From NCBI GenBank assembly GCA_021299635.1, contig JAJTFA010000001.1:347842-411841 (forward strand): DNA of 64,000 bases, in the 5' to 3' direction. Made by a program: the position numbers and the translations under genes. Under the pieces are notes generated by a model that was given only the letters and a program-made list of their open reading frames with translations, searched no databases and was not told the origin of the DNA. The stretch comes from Sphingobacteriales bacterium (lineage in GTDB: Bacteria; Bacteroidota; Bacteroidia; UKL13-3). Positions 53,481 to 63,600 of this stretch are shown piece by piece. Every line of letters begins with the position of its first letter. Within the stretch, counting starts at the first letter, position 1.

Positions 53481-54890
53481 ATGGGTAAATCTAAATTTAA
53501 GCCTTATATTATTGAAAGTTTAACCATTACCAATGCCGGGAGCGAAGGCAAGTGCATTGCTCGTTATGACGACAAAGTAGTGATGATAGACCATGCAGTG
53601 CCGGGCGATGTGGTTCGGGCAAAGGTTACTTCTTCAAAAAAAAGTTTCAGTTTTGCCAGCCTTCAGCAGGTTTTAAAACCATCGGCCGACAGGATAGATA
53701 CATTTTGTGAGCATGTGGGAATGTGCGGAGGCTGCAAATGGCAACAGATGAGCTATGAAGCACAATTGCGCTACAAGCAACAACAAGTACAAGATGCATT
53801 TGAGCGAATTGGAAAGTTTGATTTTCCGCCAATAGAGCCTATTATCGGTTCAACACAACAGCAGTTTTACAGAAACAAACTGGAATATACCTTTACCAAT
53901 AAACGCTGGCTTACTTCTTTGGATGGAGCAGCCGAATTAACCACAGCAGAGCATGCAGGACTGGGTTATCATATTCCGGGTAGGTTTGATAAAGTATTTG
54001 ATGTAAACAAATGCTGGCTGATGGATGACTTGCAAAATGAGATACGAAATGCCATTAAATCTTTCTGCATTAGCAATGGTTACGACTTCTATAATATTTA
54101 TGCCAAGGAAGGTTTAATGCGTGGTATTATTTTAAGACGGAATGAAGCAGGTCAATGGATGTTGATTGTGAGTTTTGGCAGAGAGGATAATCAGCGTATT
54201 ACAGAATTAATGAGTTACATAAACAGGCAGTTCCCTCAAATCACCTCGTTATTATATGTAATAAATGCTAAGTTAAACGATACCATACATGATTTAGATA
54301 TTCAGGTGTTTGCTGGTGATGATCATCTGGTGGAGAAACTGGAGAATTTGAAATTTAAAATTGGCCCAAAGTCATTTTTTCAAACCAATACCATGCAAAC
54401 ACTTACCCTTTACAGTAAGGCGAGGGAATTTGCCGGACTTACCGGAAACGAAAATGTATATGACTTATATACCGGTGTAGGAACAATTGCTTTGTTTGTA
54501 TCTAAACAAGCAAGGCAGGTTGTAGGAATTGAATATATTGAAGGTGCCATATCCGATGCTAAAATAAATGCTCAGTTAAATGGCATCACCCATACACATT
54601 TTTATGCAGGAGATATGAAAGATGTGTTGAGTGATGAACTGATGGTTAAACATGGTAAGCCTGATGTAATCATAACAGATCCACCAAGAGCAGGCATGCA
54701 TGAGGATGTAGTTAAAAAAATTATGGAATCAGGAGCATCCAGAGTGGTTTATGTGAGTTGTAATCCTGCTACACAAGCAAGGGATATAGCTTGGATGCAG
54801 GATAAATACCTGGTAACTAAAACGCAGCCTGTAGATATGTTTCCGCATACACACCATGTAGAAAATATTACCCTGCTTACACTTCGCTAA
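53481..54890 (+). CDS. rlmD: 23S rRNA (uracil-5)-methyltransferase, RlmD type
   Basis: TrmA/RlmD-family enzyme (469 aa) that makes 5-methyluridine in 23S rRNA. An N-terminal TRAM RNA-binding domain (residues about 5-65) precedes the Fe-S cysteines in CEHVGMCGGCKWQ; the SAM motif is YDLYTGVGTIALF near 330, DPPRAGMH near 402, and the catalytic Cys is in VYVSCNPATQARD near 425. The four-Cys cluster favours RlmD/RumA over TrmA. Whether the target is U1939 or U747 cannot be told. Confidence 0.9.
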   Translation: MGKSKFKPYIIESLTITNAGSEGKCIARYDDKVVMIDHAVPGDVVRAKVTSSKKSFSFASLQQVLKPSADRIDTFCEHVGMCGGCKWQQMSYEAQLRYKQQQVQDAFERIGKFDFPPIEPIIGSTQQQFYRNKLEYTFTNKRWLTSLDGAAELTTAEHAGLGYHIPGRFDKVFDVNKCWLMDDLQNEIRNAIKSFCISNGYDFYNIYAKEGLMRGIILRRNEAGQWMLIVSFGREDNQRITELMSYINRQFPQITSLLYVINAKLNDTIHDLDIQVFAGDDHLVEKLENLKFKIGPKSFFQTNTMQTLTLYSKAREFAGLTGNENVYDLYTGVGTIALFVSKQARQVVGIEYIEGAISDAKINAQLNGITHTHFYAGDMKDVLSDELMVKHGKPDVIITDPPRAGMHEDVVKKIMESGASRVVYVSCNPATQARDIAWMQDKYLVTKTQPVDMFPHTHHVENITLLTLR

Positions 54891-54896
54891 TTCAAT

Positions 54897-54904
54897 TATC
54901 TTTG
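54897..54904 (+). promoter_or_regulatory. -7 box before the 54909 gene
   Basis: TATCTTTG, a perfect TAnnTTTG, ending 4 nt before the ATG at 54909 and starting 6 nt after the RlmD-type stop. Confidence 0.6.
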
Positions 54905-54908
54905 GGCC

Positions 54909-55298
54909 ATGTTTTCAGAAGAACAATTTTCAAAACTGCTGGATGCGCTCAAAGCTGATTTACGCTTTTTTATACCTCAGTTACGCGAGGTTAGTAAAGA
55001 TATCATTGCAGAAGGATTTTCTAAGTTTCCAGTTTTTGTTGCCACAGAACATGAAGTTTCTATTGGGGAGCTTATTTTCCCAAAAGCAGAGTATGCCCGT
55101 GATTTTAATATCTACGCTACCACCATGGAAGAATTGCTTGAAAAGAAATTGATTTTACCGGGTAAGAAGCAAGAGTTTATCTCAACTTACAAAGATCCGC
55201 GCACATTTATGTGTGTATTGCTGCTTACCTCTGCTACTGCTAGCTTCATTTTTGTACCATATCAGCTAAAACATGAATTGAAAGGTAATGATGAATAA
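54909..55298 (+). CDS. Conserved hypothetical protein
   Basis: Unrecognised cytosolic protein (129 aa) without a signal peptide. The N-terminal half is helical (EEQFSKLLDALKADLRFFIP); the middle has FPVFVATEHEVSIGELIF; the C-terminus is hydrophobic (RTFMCVLLLTSATASFIFVP) then polar. It has its own -7 box and its end overlaps the glycosyltransferase start by 11 nt, so the two are probably co-translated. Function unknown. Confidence 0.75.
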   Translation: MFSEEQFSKLLDALKADLRFFIPQLREVSKDIIAEGFSKFPVFVATEHEVSIGELIFPKAEYARDFNIYATTMEELLEKKLILPGKKQEFISTYKDPRTFMCVLLLTSATASFIFVPYQLKHELKGNDE

Positions 55299-56322
55299 AC
55301 CAACTGTAGCTGTTGTTATTGTGCACTGGAACCGCAGGCAACTGCTTGAGCAGTTTCTGCCATCTGTGCTAGCGTCAACTTATTCAAATCTTAAAATATT
55401 TGTTGCAGATAATGCTTCAACAGACGATTCAGTAGCATACATTAAATCGTATTTTCCGCAGGTATCAGTTATTCAGCTCAACAAAAACTATGGATATGCA
55501 GGTGGGTATAACGAGGCTTTAAAAGAAGTGAAGGCAGATTACTATGTGCTGCTGAATAATGATATTGAAGTACCGGCTGGCTGGATAGAACCTGTAATTG
55601 ATTTAATGGAGCAGCAGCCGAATGTGGGTGCATGCCAACCTAAAATGATTGATTACCGAAACAGGAATTTGTTTGAGTATGCAGGTGCCTGCGGAGGTTT
55701 TATTGATACACTCGGTTATGTATTTTGCAGAGGCCGAATCTTTGAATCGCTGGAAACGGACCATAATCAATACAATGAAGCAAAACAAATATTTTGGGCA
55801 ACCGGAGCATGCTTATTTGTAAGGGCTGAATTATTTCATAAAGCCGGTGGGTTTGATGAGCATTTCTTTGCTCATATGGAAGAGGTAGATTTATGCTGGC
55901 GTATACAATTAAATGGTTATAAACTCATGGCCGTTCCTTCATCTCAAGTTTATCATGTGGGTGGCGGTACACTGAACAAAATGAGTCCGCAAAAAACATA
56001 TCTTAATTTCCGAAACAACCTCATCATGCTTACTAAAAATTTGCCTGTTTCGGTTTTGTGGTGGCTTATCCCGGTTCGTTCTTTTTTGGATTTATTGAGT
56101 TCCTTGTTTTTTCTGCTAAACGGTTTTCCTAAATACAGCTGGGCCGTGCACTGTGCTCATGCCGATTACTTTTTTCAATTGGGTAAATGGTGGAAACTAA
56201 GACAGGCACTCCAAATAAAACGCAAACCGCTATCTCAATTAACCGGAGTTTATAAAGGCAGTATTGTTAAACAACATTTCGTGAAAAAGATAAGGTTCTT
56301 TTCAGAGCTGGTTTGGAAATAG
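55288..56322 (+). CDS. Glycosyltransferase family 2 (rhamnosyltransferase-like)
   Basis: GT-A fold glycosyltransferase (344 aa) of the WbbL-like group. The nucleotide-sugar site VADNASTDDS is near residue 38, the LLNNDIEVPAGW metal motif near 91, and the base region HFFAHMEEVDLCWR near 195. A C-terminal hydrophobic stretch (LWWLIPVRSFLDLLSSLFFL) likely binds the membrane. It probably adds a sugar to a surface glycan. The start is ATG 55288 or the adjacent ATG 55291. Confidence 0.92.
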   Translation: MMNKPTVAVVIVHWNRRQLLEQFLPSVLASTYSNLKIFVADNASTDDSVAYIKSYFPQVSVIQLNKNYGYAGGYNEALKEVKADYYVLLNNDIEVPAGWIEPVIDLMEQQPNVGACQPKMIDYRNRNLFEYAGACGGFIDTLGYVFCRGRIFESLETDHNQYNEAKQIFWATGACLFVRAELFHKAGGFDEHFFAHMEEVDLCWRIQLNGYKLMAVPSSQVYHVGGGTLNKMSPQKTYLNFRNNLIMLTKNLPVSVLWWLIPVRSFLDLLSSLFFLLNGFPKYSWAVHCAHADYFFQLGKWWKLRQALQIKRKPLSQLTGVYKGSIVKQHFVKKIRFFSELVWK

Positions 56323-56364
56323 CTATTATAAATAAGCTTTCGGTTCTTTAATACACCTATGCGC

Positions 56365-56793
56365 TTATTTTTTCCCCGACTTAATCAAATATTGAAGAGC
56401 CATCTCATATCCGGGTAATCCCAATCCGCTTATTATGCCAATGCAATGTTTGGAGAGCAGGGAAACGTGCCTGTATTCTTCACGCGCAAAAATATTACTG
56501 ATGTGCACTTCAATACATGGTGCTTTAACCGCAGCCACTGCATCTGCCAAGGCAACAGAGGTATGTGTATAGCCTCCGGCATTTAGGATTATGGCATCAT
56601 AGCTAAATCCTACCTCATGTATTTTATTAATGAGTTCACCTTCCACATTGCTTTGAAAATAACTTAGCTCAATATCCTTAAACATGTGTTTGAGTTCATC
56701 AAAATACATTTCAAACGATTTATTGCCATATATCTCAGGCTCACGTTTGCCCAATAAATTAAGATTTGGTCCGTTAATGATGATAACTTTCAT
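56365..56793 (-). CDS. aroQ: 3-dehydroquinate dehydratase, type II
   Basis: Shikimate-pathway enzyme (142 aa). The family opening IIINGPNLNLLGKREPEIYG contains the catalytic Tyr and Arg region; NAGGYTHTSVAL and EVHISNIFAREEYRH carry the remaining active-site residues. The start is ATG 56793, 6 nt after a perfect -7 box; the ORF could extend three codons to 56802 but that would enter the box. Confidence 0.96.
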   Translation of the reverse strand: MKVIIINGPNLNLLGKREPEIYGNKSFEMYFDELKHMFKDIELSYFQSNVEGELINKIHEVGFSYDAIILNAGGYTHTSVALADAVAAVKAPCIEVHISNIFAREEYRHVSLLSKHCIGIISGLGLPGYEMALQYLIKSGKK

Positions 56794-57743
56794 TGCAGGC
56801 AAAGGTAAATATTTCGATTTTCGTACCTAATAAAATTCATAGCCTGAACTGGAGTCATTATATAAAAGGATTTAGAGCCTATCTGCAACTGGAGCGCTCC
56901 CTTTCCGAAAAATCGGTAGAGGCATACTTACACGATGTAACTAAGCTTATTCAGTTCCTGGAGTATAAGAAACTTAGCGTTACACCGGAAGAGATACAAT
57001 TGGAAATACTGCGTGAATTTTTGCGCTGGGTAAATGAATTAGGGATTACAGCCACTAGTCAGGCTAGGATTTTAAGCGGCATCAAAGCATTTTATAAATA
57101 CCTGCTCCTGGAGGATTTGATAAAAACGAGTCCGGCTGATTTATTAGAAGCTCCTAAAACCATGCGAAAACTTCCTGATGTATTAGACACAGATGAAATA
57201 GACCGTATGATTGCCAAATTAGATTTAAGTAAGCCGGATGGTATGCGCAATAAGGCAATTCTTGAAACCATGTTTAGCTGTGGTTTGCGTGTAAGCGAAA
57301 CGGTAAACCTCAATATTTCCGATATTTCTTATGCCGATGAATTTGTGAGGGTAATTGGTAAAGGTGATAAAGAGCGATTGGTGCCCATAGGCAAGGTAGC
57401 TCTTGATGCCATTCGCTGGTATGTAGAACATGTGCGTGTTCACATCAAAACACAAACAGGAAATCATGATATTGTGTTTCTGAATAACAGAGGTAAACGA
57501 CTTTCAAGGGTTATGATATTTTATATCATTAAAGAACTCGCAGCAAAGGCAGGAATACGCAAAAAAATATCACCTCATACACTACGCCATTCTTTTGCAA
57601 CAGCGCTTGTAGAAGCGGGGGCAGATTTGCGTGCTGTGCAGCAAATGCTTGGGCATGAAAGCATTACCACCACTGAAATTTATACCCATATCGATAGAGA
57701 ATACTTACGTGATGTAATCACACAGTTTCATCCGAGGAGTTGA
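56793..57743 (+). CDS. xerD: Tyrosine recombinase XerC/XerD
   Basis: Site-specific tyrosine recombinase (about 297-316 aa), expected to resolve chromosome dimers. The N-terminal SAM-like core-binding domain (LQLERSLSEKSVEAYLHDV) is followed by the catalytic domain with all active residues: Arg in CGLRVSET, Lys in GKGDKERLVP, HTLRHSFAT, LGHESITT and Tyr in TEIYTHID. The start is unclear: TTG 56793 overlaps the divergent aroQ ATG, and homologues align best from residue 18 onward, where only CTG is available. A housekeeping copy, not an integrase of a mobile element: no att sites or phage genes nearby. Confidence 0.92.
   Translation: MQAKVNISIFVPNKIHSLNWSHYIKGFRAYLQLERSLSEKSVEAYLHDVTKLIQFLEYKKLSVTPEEIQLEILREFLRWVNELGITATSQARILSGIKAFYKYLLLEDLIKTSPADLLEAPKTMRKLPDVLDTDEIDRMIAKLDLSKPDGMRNKAILETMFSCGLRVSETVNLNISDISYADEFVRVIGKGDKERLVPIGKVALDAIRWYVEHVRVHIKTQTGNHDIVFLNNRGKRLSRVMIFYIIKELAAKAGIRKKISPHTLRHSFATALVEAGADLRAVQQMLGHESITTTEIYTHIDREYLRDVITQFHPRS
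56800..56807 (-). promoter_or_regulatory. -7 box of aroQ
   Basis: Minus-strand TACCTTTG, a perfect TAnnTTTG, ending 6 nt before the aroQ ATG. Confidence 0.6.
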
Positions 57744-57757
57744 GGTAGTTGAAGCAC

Positions 57758-57783
57758 TTGAAAGGGTAAGTTTCAAATCTTTT
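57758..57783 (+). terminator. Weak candidate terminator after xerD
   Basis: TTGAAA (57758-57763) and TTTCAA (57771-57776) can pair around a 7-nt loop, followed by ATCTTTTTAG. The stem is short and AT-rich, so function is uncertain. Confidence 0.3.
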
Positions 57784-57837
57784 TAGAATTGAAGTATAAT
57801 CTTCAAAAATGATTCCTGTGATTGATAGATATAAATA

Positions 57838-59694
57838 TTACGTCTTTACAATGCGGAATTCAGTTCTACGATTTTTTGAATGATCGTCCTCACTACATTT
57901 CACCCCATCTTTACATTTATTGAGTAGTTTCGATTCCCCATAGCCTTTCCATGTTAGCCGTTTAGGGTCTATACCTTTCGATAGAATATATTTTCCGGAT
58001 GATTCAGCACGTTTTTGGGAAAGCGTTTGATTAAATTTTGCGCTTGCTCGAGAATCTGTATGAGATCCTAGTTCAATTATTAAACCGGGAAATTCTTGCA
58101 TCGCTTTTACTATTTTATCTAACTCAATTGCTGCATCAGGTCTTACATCCCATTTCCCTAAATCAAAATATATTGGGTTAAGATTTAGTAATTTCCCAAG
58201 ATCTTGTCCAATCTTTATCTTAACAACCGGTGGCATAATCACTTTTATAGGCTTTAACGGCTGATTTAATGTTATGTTTTTGTTTTCCGATGAAAGTATT
58301 AAGGAGTGCATTTGTTGTGTAATTGATTCAAATCCTGATTTCTTTATGTTGATACTTAAACTCTGGCTAGGATTTACGAACGCATCTATCGCTGAGATTG
58401 AAAAGCAGGCTTTTCCTCCATCGTCACTCAATAGATTTAATTGCCTGTTTTGGTAGCTAATCTCTAACGGAGTATTATTTATACCTATTAAAGGGGAATC
58501 AGAATTAATTAATTCAATACAAATTTTGTATGGCGTGGTGTCAATTGTGAAATTATATACATCATCGCCACCTTTCCCGCCTTTACGATTAGATGTAATT
58601 AGGCCTGAAAGACCTTCTTGAAGAAATAGAAAGTCGTCATACTCAGAATTAATTGGTGCTGGCAATTTGGTTATTTTTTTATCAATTAAATCAAAAGCAA
58701 TAATATCCAACCCTCCATCACCATTAATAGTTGTTGTGCTATAATAAAGAATACCTTTGCTATCTAATGTAGGAAAAACTTCATCAGCTGAAGTTGAGAT
58801 TTCTTTGATTATTTCAGGTTTTGACCAGGAAAGACTGTTAAGATTATAAGAAGATGTATAAATATCAAAACCTCCTGAACCACCTGGCATGTTGGATGAG
58901 AAATACAAAATATTATTTTGCTTATCAAAATAAGGATGTTGAACTGAATAATTAGAATTATTAAATGGAAGATTATTTAGATCTGAATATTTGCCAGATT
59001 CTTTTTTAGAGTAAACTATTTCTAGATTGTAAATTCCTGCTTTATTTGCCTTCAATTGCGACCTAGTCACAAATAACCATTCCCCTTGTTCATTGATAGG
59101 TCCGATATGCCTTTTATTATCATTAATAGAATAAATCTGGTTGGTTTTTATGGGTATGAGTTTACAACTGTTATCAACCAAGAAGGTTTTTAGCAATGAG
59201 TTTTCAATATTATTTTCTTGCGTAATCCTAGTTGATGAGACTATATTATTCGAACACGCAATATCATCAGCCTCTGCATTAAAACAGGCATTACTTATTT
59301 TGGATAATTTTAGAATATCATATAAACTTTCTGAGATGCTTCTATAGCCAGCTTGCTCAAGCTTTGTACTGATATTAATCAAGTTTTTATCTGATTTGTC
59401 TAGTTGGCTTGCTAAATGTAAATAATCGAGTAGATGAACCTGTTCTGAGATCAGACCTTTTTCAAAGGATATTTTGTAAAATTTATAAGCTTGTTCATCT
59501 TTATGCAATCTTTTCAAAACATAAGCATAATATGCACAATTTGAACTATCTCCTTTTAATAATTGCTGCTCAAGAATTTTGGAGGCCCCGAGCATATCCC
59601 TTGTAAAATACTCGTTATTCAGCTTTTTGTTTTGTGCAAATGCAATAGCTAATGTCATCAAAATGTATATTCCTGTAATTAAAAACTTCTTCAT
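57838..59694 (-). CDS. OmpA-family protein with PD40 beta-propeller repeats
   Basis: Secreted cell-wall-binding protein (618 aa). Signal peptide ITGIYILMTLAIAFAQN; a TPR-like helical start (about residues 30-130); WD40-like PD40 repeats at about 255-390 (LYFSSNMPGGSGGFDIYTSS and LYYSTTTINGDGGLDIIAFD); a C-terminal OmpA peptidoglycan-binding domain at about 500-618 with ELGSHTDSRASAKFNQTLSQ and NRRTEFRIV. This layout matches PorE-like proteins that anchor type IX components to peptidoglycan. Last gene of the surface-protein operon, 1 nt after the PorP/SprF gene. Confidence 0.88.
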   Translation of the reverse strand: MKKFLITGIYILMTLAIAFAQNKKLNNEYFTRDMLGASKILEQQLLKGDSSNCAYYAYVLKRLHKDEQAYKFYKISFEKGLISEQVHLLDYLHLASQLDKSDKNLINISTKLEQAGYRSISESLYDILKLSKISNACFNAEADDIACSNNIVSSTRITQENNIENSLLKTFLVDNSCKLIPIKTNQIYSINDNKRHIGPINEQGEWLFVTRSQLKANKAGIYNLEIVYSKKESGKYSDLNNLPFNNSNYSVQHPYFDKQNNILYFSSNMPGGSGGFDIYTSSYNLNSLSWSKPEIIKEISTSADEVFPTLDSKGILYYSTTTINGDGGLDIIAFDLIDKKITKLPAPINSEYDDFLFLQEGLSGLITSNRKGGKGGDDVYNFTIDTTPYKICIELINSDSPLIGINNTPLEISYQNRQLNLLSDDGGKACFSISAIDAFVNPSQSLSINIKKSGFESITQQMHSLILSSENKNITLNQPLKPIKVIMPPVVKIKIGQDLGKLLNLNPIYFDLGKWDVRPDAAIELDKIVKAMQEFPGLIIELGSHTDSRASAKFNQTLSQKRAESSGKYILSKGIDPKRLTWKGYGESKLLNKCKDGVKCSEDDHSKNRRTEFRIVKT

Positions 59695-59695
59695 A

Positions 59696-60619
59696 TTAAT
59701 TAAAATAACGTGGTGAATTTACGCGTATAGATTTCTTAGATAAATTTAAAACAAGCGTTATCTGATGCGTTTGCTTAGAGAGTAAGGATATTACCGTAAG
59801 CGGATAATCATAACAGTAATAAATATCAAGATTTCGATAATTAACTATACCCAGCATCACTCCAATTCCTTCGCCAGTTCTACCACTCAAACCAACAACC
59901 CAGTTGTTTCTAAATTCATTTACTAAATTAAAGTCTAGCTGAACAGGAGCATTCGACACCTCTTTGACCAATATATTAGGCCTAAGTTTGTAATCTTCAG
60001 AAAAGTTAAAGTTATATCCTAAATAAGCAAAGCGATGCGAAATGATTTTTGTATTGCCTATATTAGAAGTAGTACCAAAATCATAATTTATTATTCTTGG
60101 TTGGCTATATCCGGCATAGAATTTATCTGAAGCGAGTAGAAATCCGAAACCCGCATTTGGTCTCAATCCACTGCTTAGATTTTCCATAAACATGGGATCT
60201 CCGGGTGTATTTGTATTCACTTCTGTTAGATTCAGTTGATTTATTAGGCAACTTACTCTCACTGATGAAATTAATTTCCATTTTTCGCCTAGAGGGAGAT
60301 GATATGCAAAATCGATATTCAATGTATTTGTTCTTGAAATACCAACTCTGTCGTGAATATATGATACGCCTAAGCCAAGTCTTTCTTGAGCCATGCCACC
60401 TAGTGCAAGTGTATAGGTTTGAGGAGCGCCTTTCACATTAATCCACTGATTCCTCGCTGTTGCATTGAGTAGGGTTCTGCCATCAGCACCCGCATGAGCA
60501 GGATTAAGTATTTGTGGATTAACCCAGTATTGAGTGAACATAGGGTCTTGCTGAGCGCGCAAGTTTTGTCCAATCGCAACACATAAAACGATAGTAATTA
60601 TGATATTTAATTTTTTCAT
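59696..60619 (-). CDS. PorP/SprF family type IX secretion membrane protein
   Basis: Outer-membrane barrel (307 aa) of the PorP/SprF family, which attaches type B-signal cargo to the cell surface. Signal peptide IIITIVLCVAIGQNLRAQ followed by the family start QDPMFTQYWVNPQILNPAHAG; regularly spaced strands and conserved Gly/Tyr pairs follow. It is placed between the tandem-repeat cargo gene (13 nt upstream) and the OmpA/PD40 gene, the usual cargo-PorP-OmpA order. Confidence 0.93.
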   Translation of the reverse strand: MKKLNIIITIVLCVAIGQNLRAQQDPMFTQYWVNPQILNPAHAGADGRTLLNATARNQWINVKGAPQTYTLALGGMAQERLGLGVSYIHDRVGISRTNTLNIDFAYHLPLGEKWKLISSVRVSCLINQLNLTEVNTNTPGDPMFMENLSSGLRPNAGFGFLLASDKFYAGYSQPRIINYDFGTTSNIGNTKIISHRFAYLGYNFNFSEDYKLRPNILVKEVSNAPVQLDFNLVNEFRNNWVVGLSGRTGEGIGVMLGIVNYRNLDIYYCYDYPLTVISLLSKQTHQITLVLNLSKKSIRVNSPRYFN

Positions 60620-60632
60620 TTATATGATTCTA

Positions 60633-63600
60633 TTATTTATTGATGTATAAACTTCCGGTTAATGGCTTATCTGCTGTGCCTGTTTCAAGGATATAGAAGT
60701 ACGCGCCTGCCGGTAATATTCCATTCTCAAGTGTAAAGCCCATATTAGGCTCTCCCCCCCAGCTATTATTATATTTTTCCATAACATAAACTGCTTCTCC
60801 CCATCTATTTACAATAGTCAGTTTATTGTTCGGATATTTCTCAATGCCAGGAATTACAAATCGGTCATTAACACCATCTCCGTCAGGGGAGAAGCCATCA
60901 GGAATTTTTACTGATTGTTCGCTTACCTCAATAATCACCTCTGCTGTATCAAATTTAGCCGGAGATCCTAAATCTGATATGCTATAACTGAATTTGTCAG
61001 TACCGGTGTAATTGATAAATGGCACATAAATGAAGTTAGAATCATCAGTTGATTGAATAGTTCCGAATTTCGGCTGCGTTATGGCTATTGGCTTTCCTAA
61101 TCCATTGGTGTCTGGGTCAATATCATTTGATCTCACATCAAATTTTATTTTACTATTCTCAATGACTTTTATTGTATCGTTTAAAGCAATTGGTGGCAGG
61201 TTCTGAATATTATTTAACACATTCACAGTGGCCCATGCACTATCACATCGTGCAGGCGTTCCATTGTCGCATACTCGATAACTAAATGAGATTGTTCCTA
61301 CAAAGCCATTTGCAGGTGTGTAGGTTATAGTTCCATTTGCATTCACCACTGCTACTCCAGAAGTTGGATTTGTAATAATGATTGGATTGTTGATTGTTCC
61401 GTCTTTATCTACATCGTTTAATAATACAGCAATAGATACAGGGATATTAACATTTGTATTGGCAGTATCATTTATTGCATTAGGCGAGTCATTTACAGGT
61501 CGAACTGTAATGCGCACCCATGCGCTATCGCAAAGAACGGGCGTTCCATTATCACATACTTGGTAAAAGAAAGAATCTAAACCAAAATAATCTGCTGTTG
61601 GCGTGTATGTAATCAAACCATCATTATTAACTACAACTATACCATGTTTAGGCATGATACGTATAGTAGGGTTAGTAAGATTGCCATCTAGGTCAATATC
61701 ATTATTTCTTAGGTCGGTAGTAATAGCATTATCTTCATCCACAATGAGTGTATCATCAATTGCATTTGGTGCAGTATTAACCGGATTGATTTTAATTCTT
61801 ACCCATGCACTGTCGCACCTAACGGGTATTCCATTATCACAAACACGATACATGAATGAATCAACGCCATTGTAATTAGGCTTTGGTGTATAGGTAACCG
61901 TTCCGTTCGGATTTATGACAGCACTACCATTTAAAGGTCCCACCAGTATAACCGGGTTACCCAAGCTACCGTCAATGTCTTTATCGTTGTTGCGCAGGTC
62001 CAATATAACCGGGTTATTTTCATTAACAGTTAAAGAATCATCTTCTGCATCCGGCCCATCATTTACTGAATTTATAATTAACCTTACCCACGCACTATCA
62101 CACTTAACAGGCATGCCATTGTCACAAACTCGATACATAAAAGAGTCAAGACCGAAATAATTAGGATTTGGGATATATTTTATATTACCATTTGGTAGTA
62201 TAGAAATGGTTCCATTTCTTGGGTTGGTGATGGCGATTGGATTACTAAGGGTACCATCAATATCAGTATCATTGATGCGTACATTAATGATAACACTATC
62301 ATCTTCATTTATATTTATAGAGTCATTTACTGCATCCGGCCCATCATTTACAGGGTTTATAATTAACCTTACCCACGCACTATCACACTTAACAGGCATA
62401 CCATTGTCACAAACTCGATACATGAAAGAGTCAAGACCGAAATAATCAGGATTTGGAATATACTTTATATTACCATTTGGTAGTATAGAAATGGTTCCAT
62501 TTATTGGGTTGGTAATGGTAATTGGATTACCAAGCGTACCATCAATATCAGTATCATTGATGCGTACATTAATGATAACACTATCATCTTCATTTATATT
62601 TATAGAGTCATTTACTGCATCAGGTCCATCATTAACTGAGTTTACAATTAAACGAACCCATGCACTATCGCATATCACAGGCATTCCATTATCACAAACT
62701 CGATACATGAATGAATCTAAACCAAAGAAGTTTGGATTAGGTTTAAATTTAATATTGCCGTTAGGAAGAATGATTATTGTACCATTGGCAGGAGGGTTGA
62801 TAATTACCGGATTTGAAAGTGTTCCGTCAGGATCAAGATCATTTAGTCTAACATTGAAAATCACGGAGTCATCTTCATTCACAGAAATAGTGTCTCTTGA
62901 TGCAATAGGTTTGGCGTTAATACGAATAAATACACGTGCCGTATCACATGCAATAGGATTTCCATTATCACAGACACGGTAAGTTATGGTGTCTAAGCCA
63001 TAATAATTAGCTCCCGGTGTATATTGTATTTTACCAGAAGGCAAGACAACGGCAGTTCCATTTATTGGTCCGACAATAATTACAGGATTGAATAACTGAC
63101 CATCGGGGTCGGTATCGTTTAACAAAACAGCTACACTATCTGATTTGCCTTGGGCCACATTCAATGTATCATTTAAGGCCAGCGGTTTTGTATTGATAAA
63201 TAATGGCACTGAATCCGACTGTCGATTCCCGCAAGTATTGGTTGTAACAACACGATATAAAGTATTATTTAATCCTGCACTATTTAATATAGTTAAACTT
63301 GCTGTCGATACACCACTATAAACTGATCCGTTAGTTAGATTTGAAAACGAACCGCCATTTGAACTTTGCCATTGATAAGTGTTTGCATTTGTTGCTGTAA
63401 CACTAAAGTTAGCTTGAGAACCTGTAATAATTCTTTGTAAAATAGGCTGAGCAGTAATTGAAGGTAGATTATTTACTGTCATTACAAGTATATTACTTTG
63501 TGCAGTAGAGGTGGTTAAGCAAGCTGCATTAGAAGTTAGAGCTACTCGGATACTATCACCCTGTGCCAATAAAGTGGTAATATAGGTCGATGCATTTGTG

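Noticed and set aside
56793-57743. Tyrosine recombinase as a mark of an integrative element
   Set aside because: Sequence and context fit the chromosomal XerC/XerD; there is no tRNA, direct repeat, excisionase or cargo nearby.
61378-62982. A series of plus-strand open frames of 60-160 codons with similar sequences
   Set aside because: They are antisense shadows of the tandem repeats in the adhesin gene; their mutual similarity comes from the repeat, not from a gene family.
60909-63188. Regular repeats that might suggest a CRISPR array
   Set aside because: The unit is 285 bp, in frame, and encodes a continuous protein; there are no short palindromic repeats separated by unique spacers and no cas genes.
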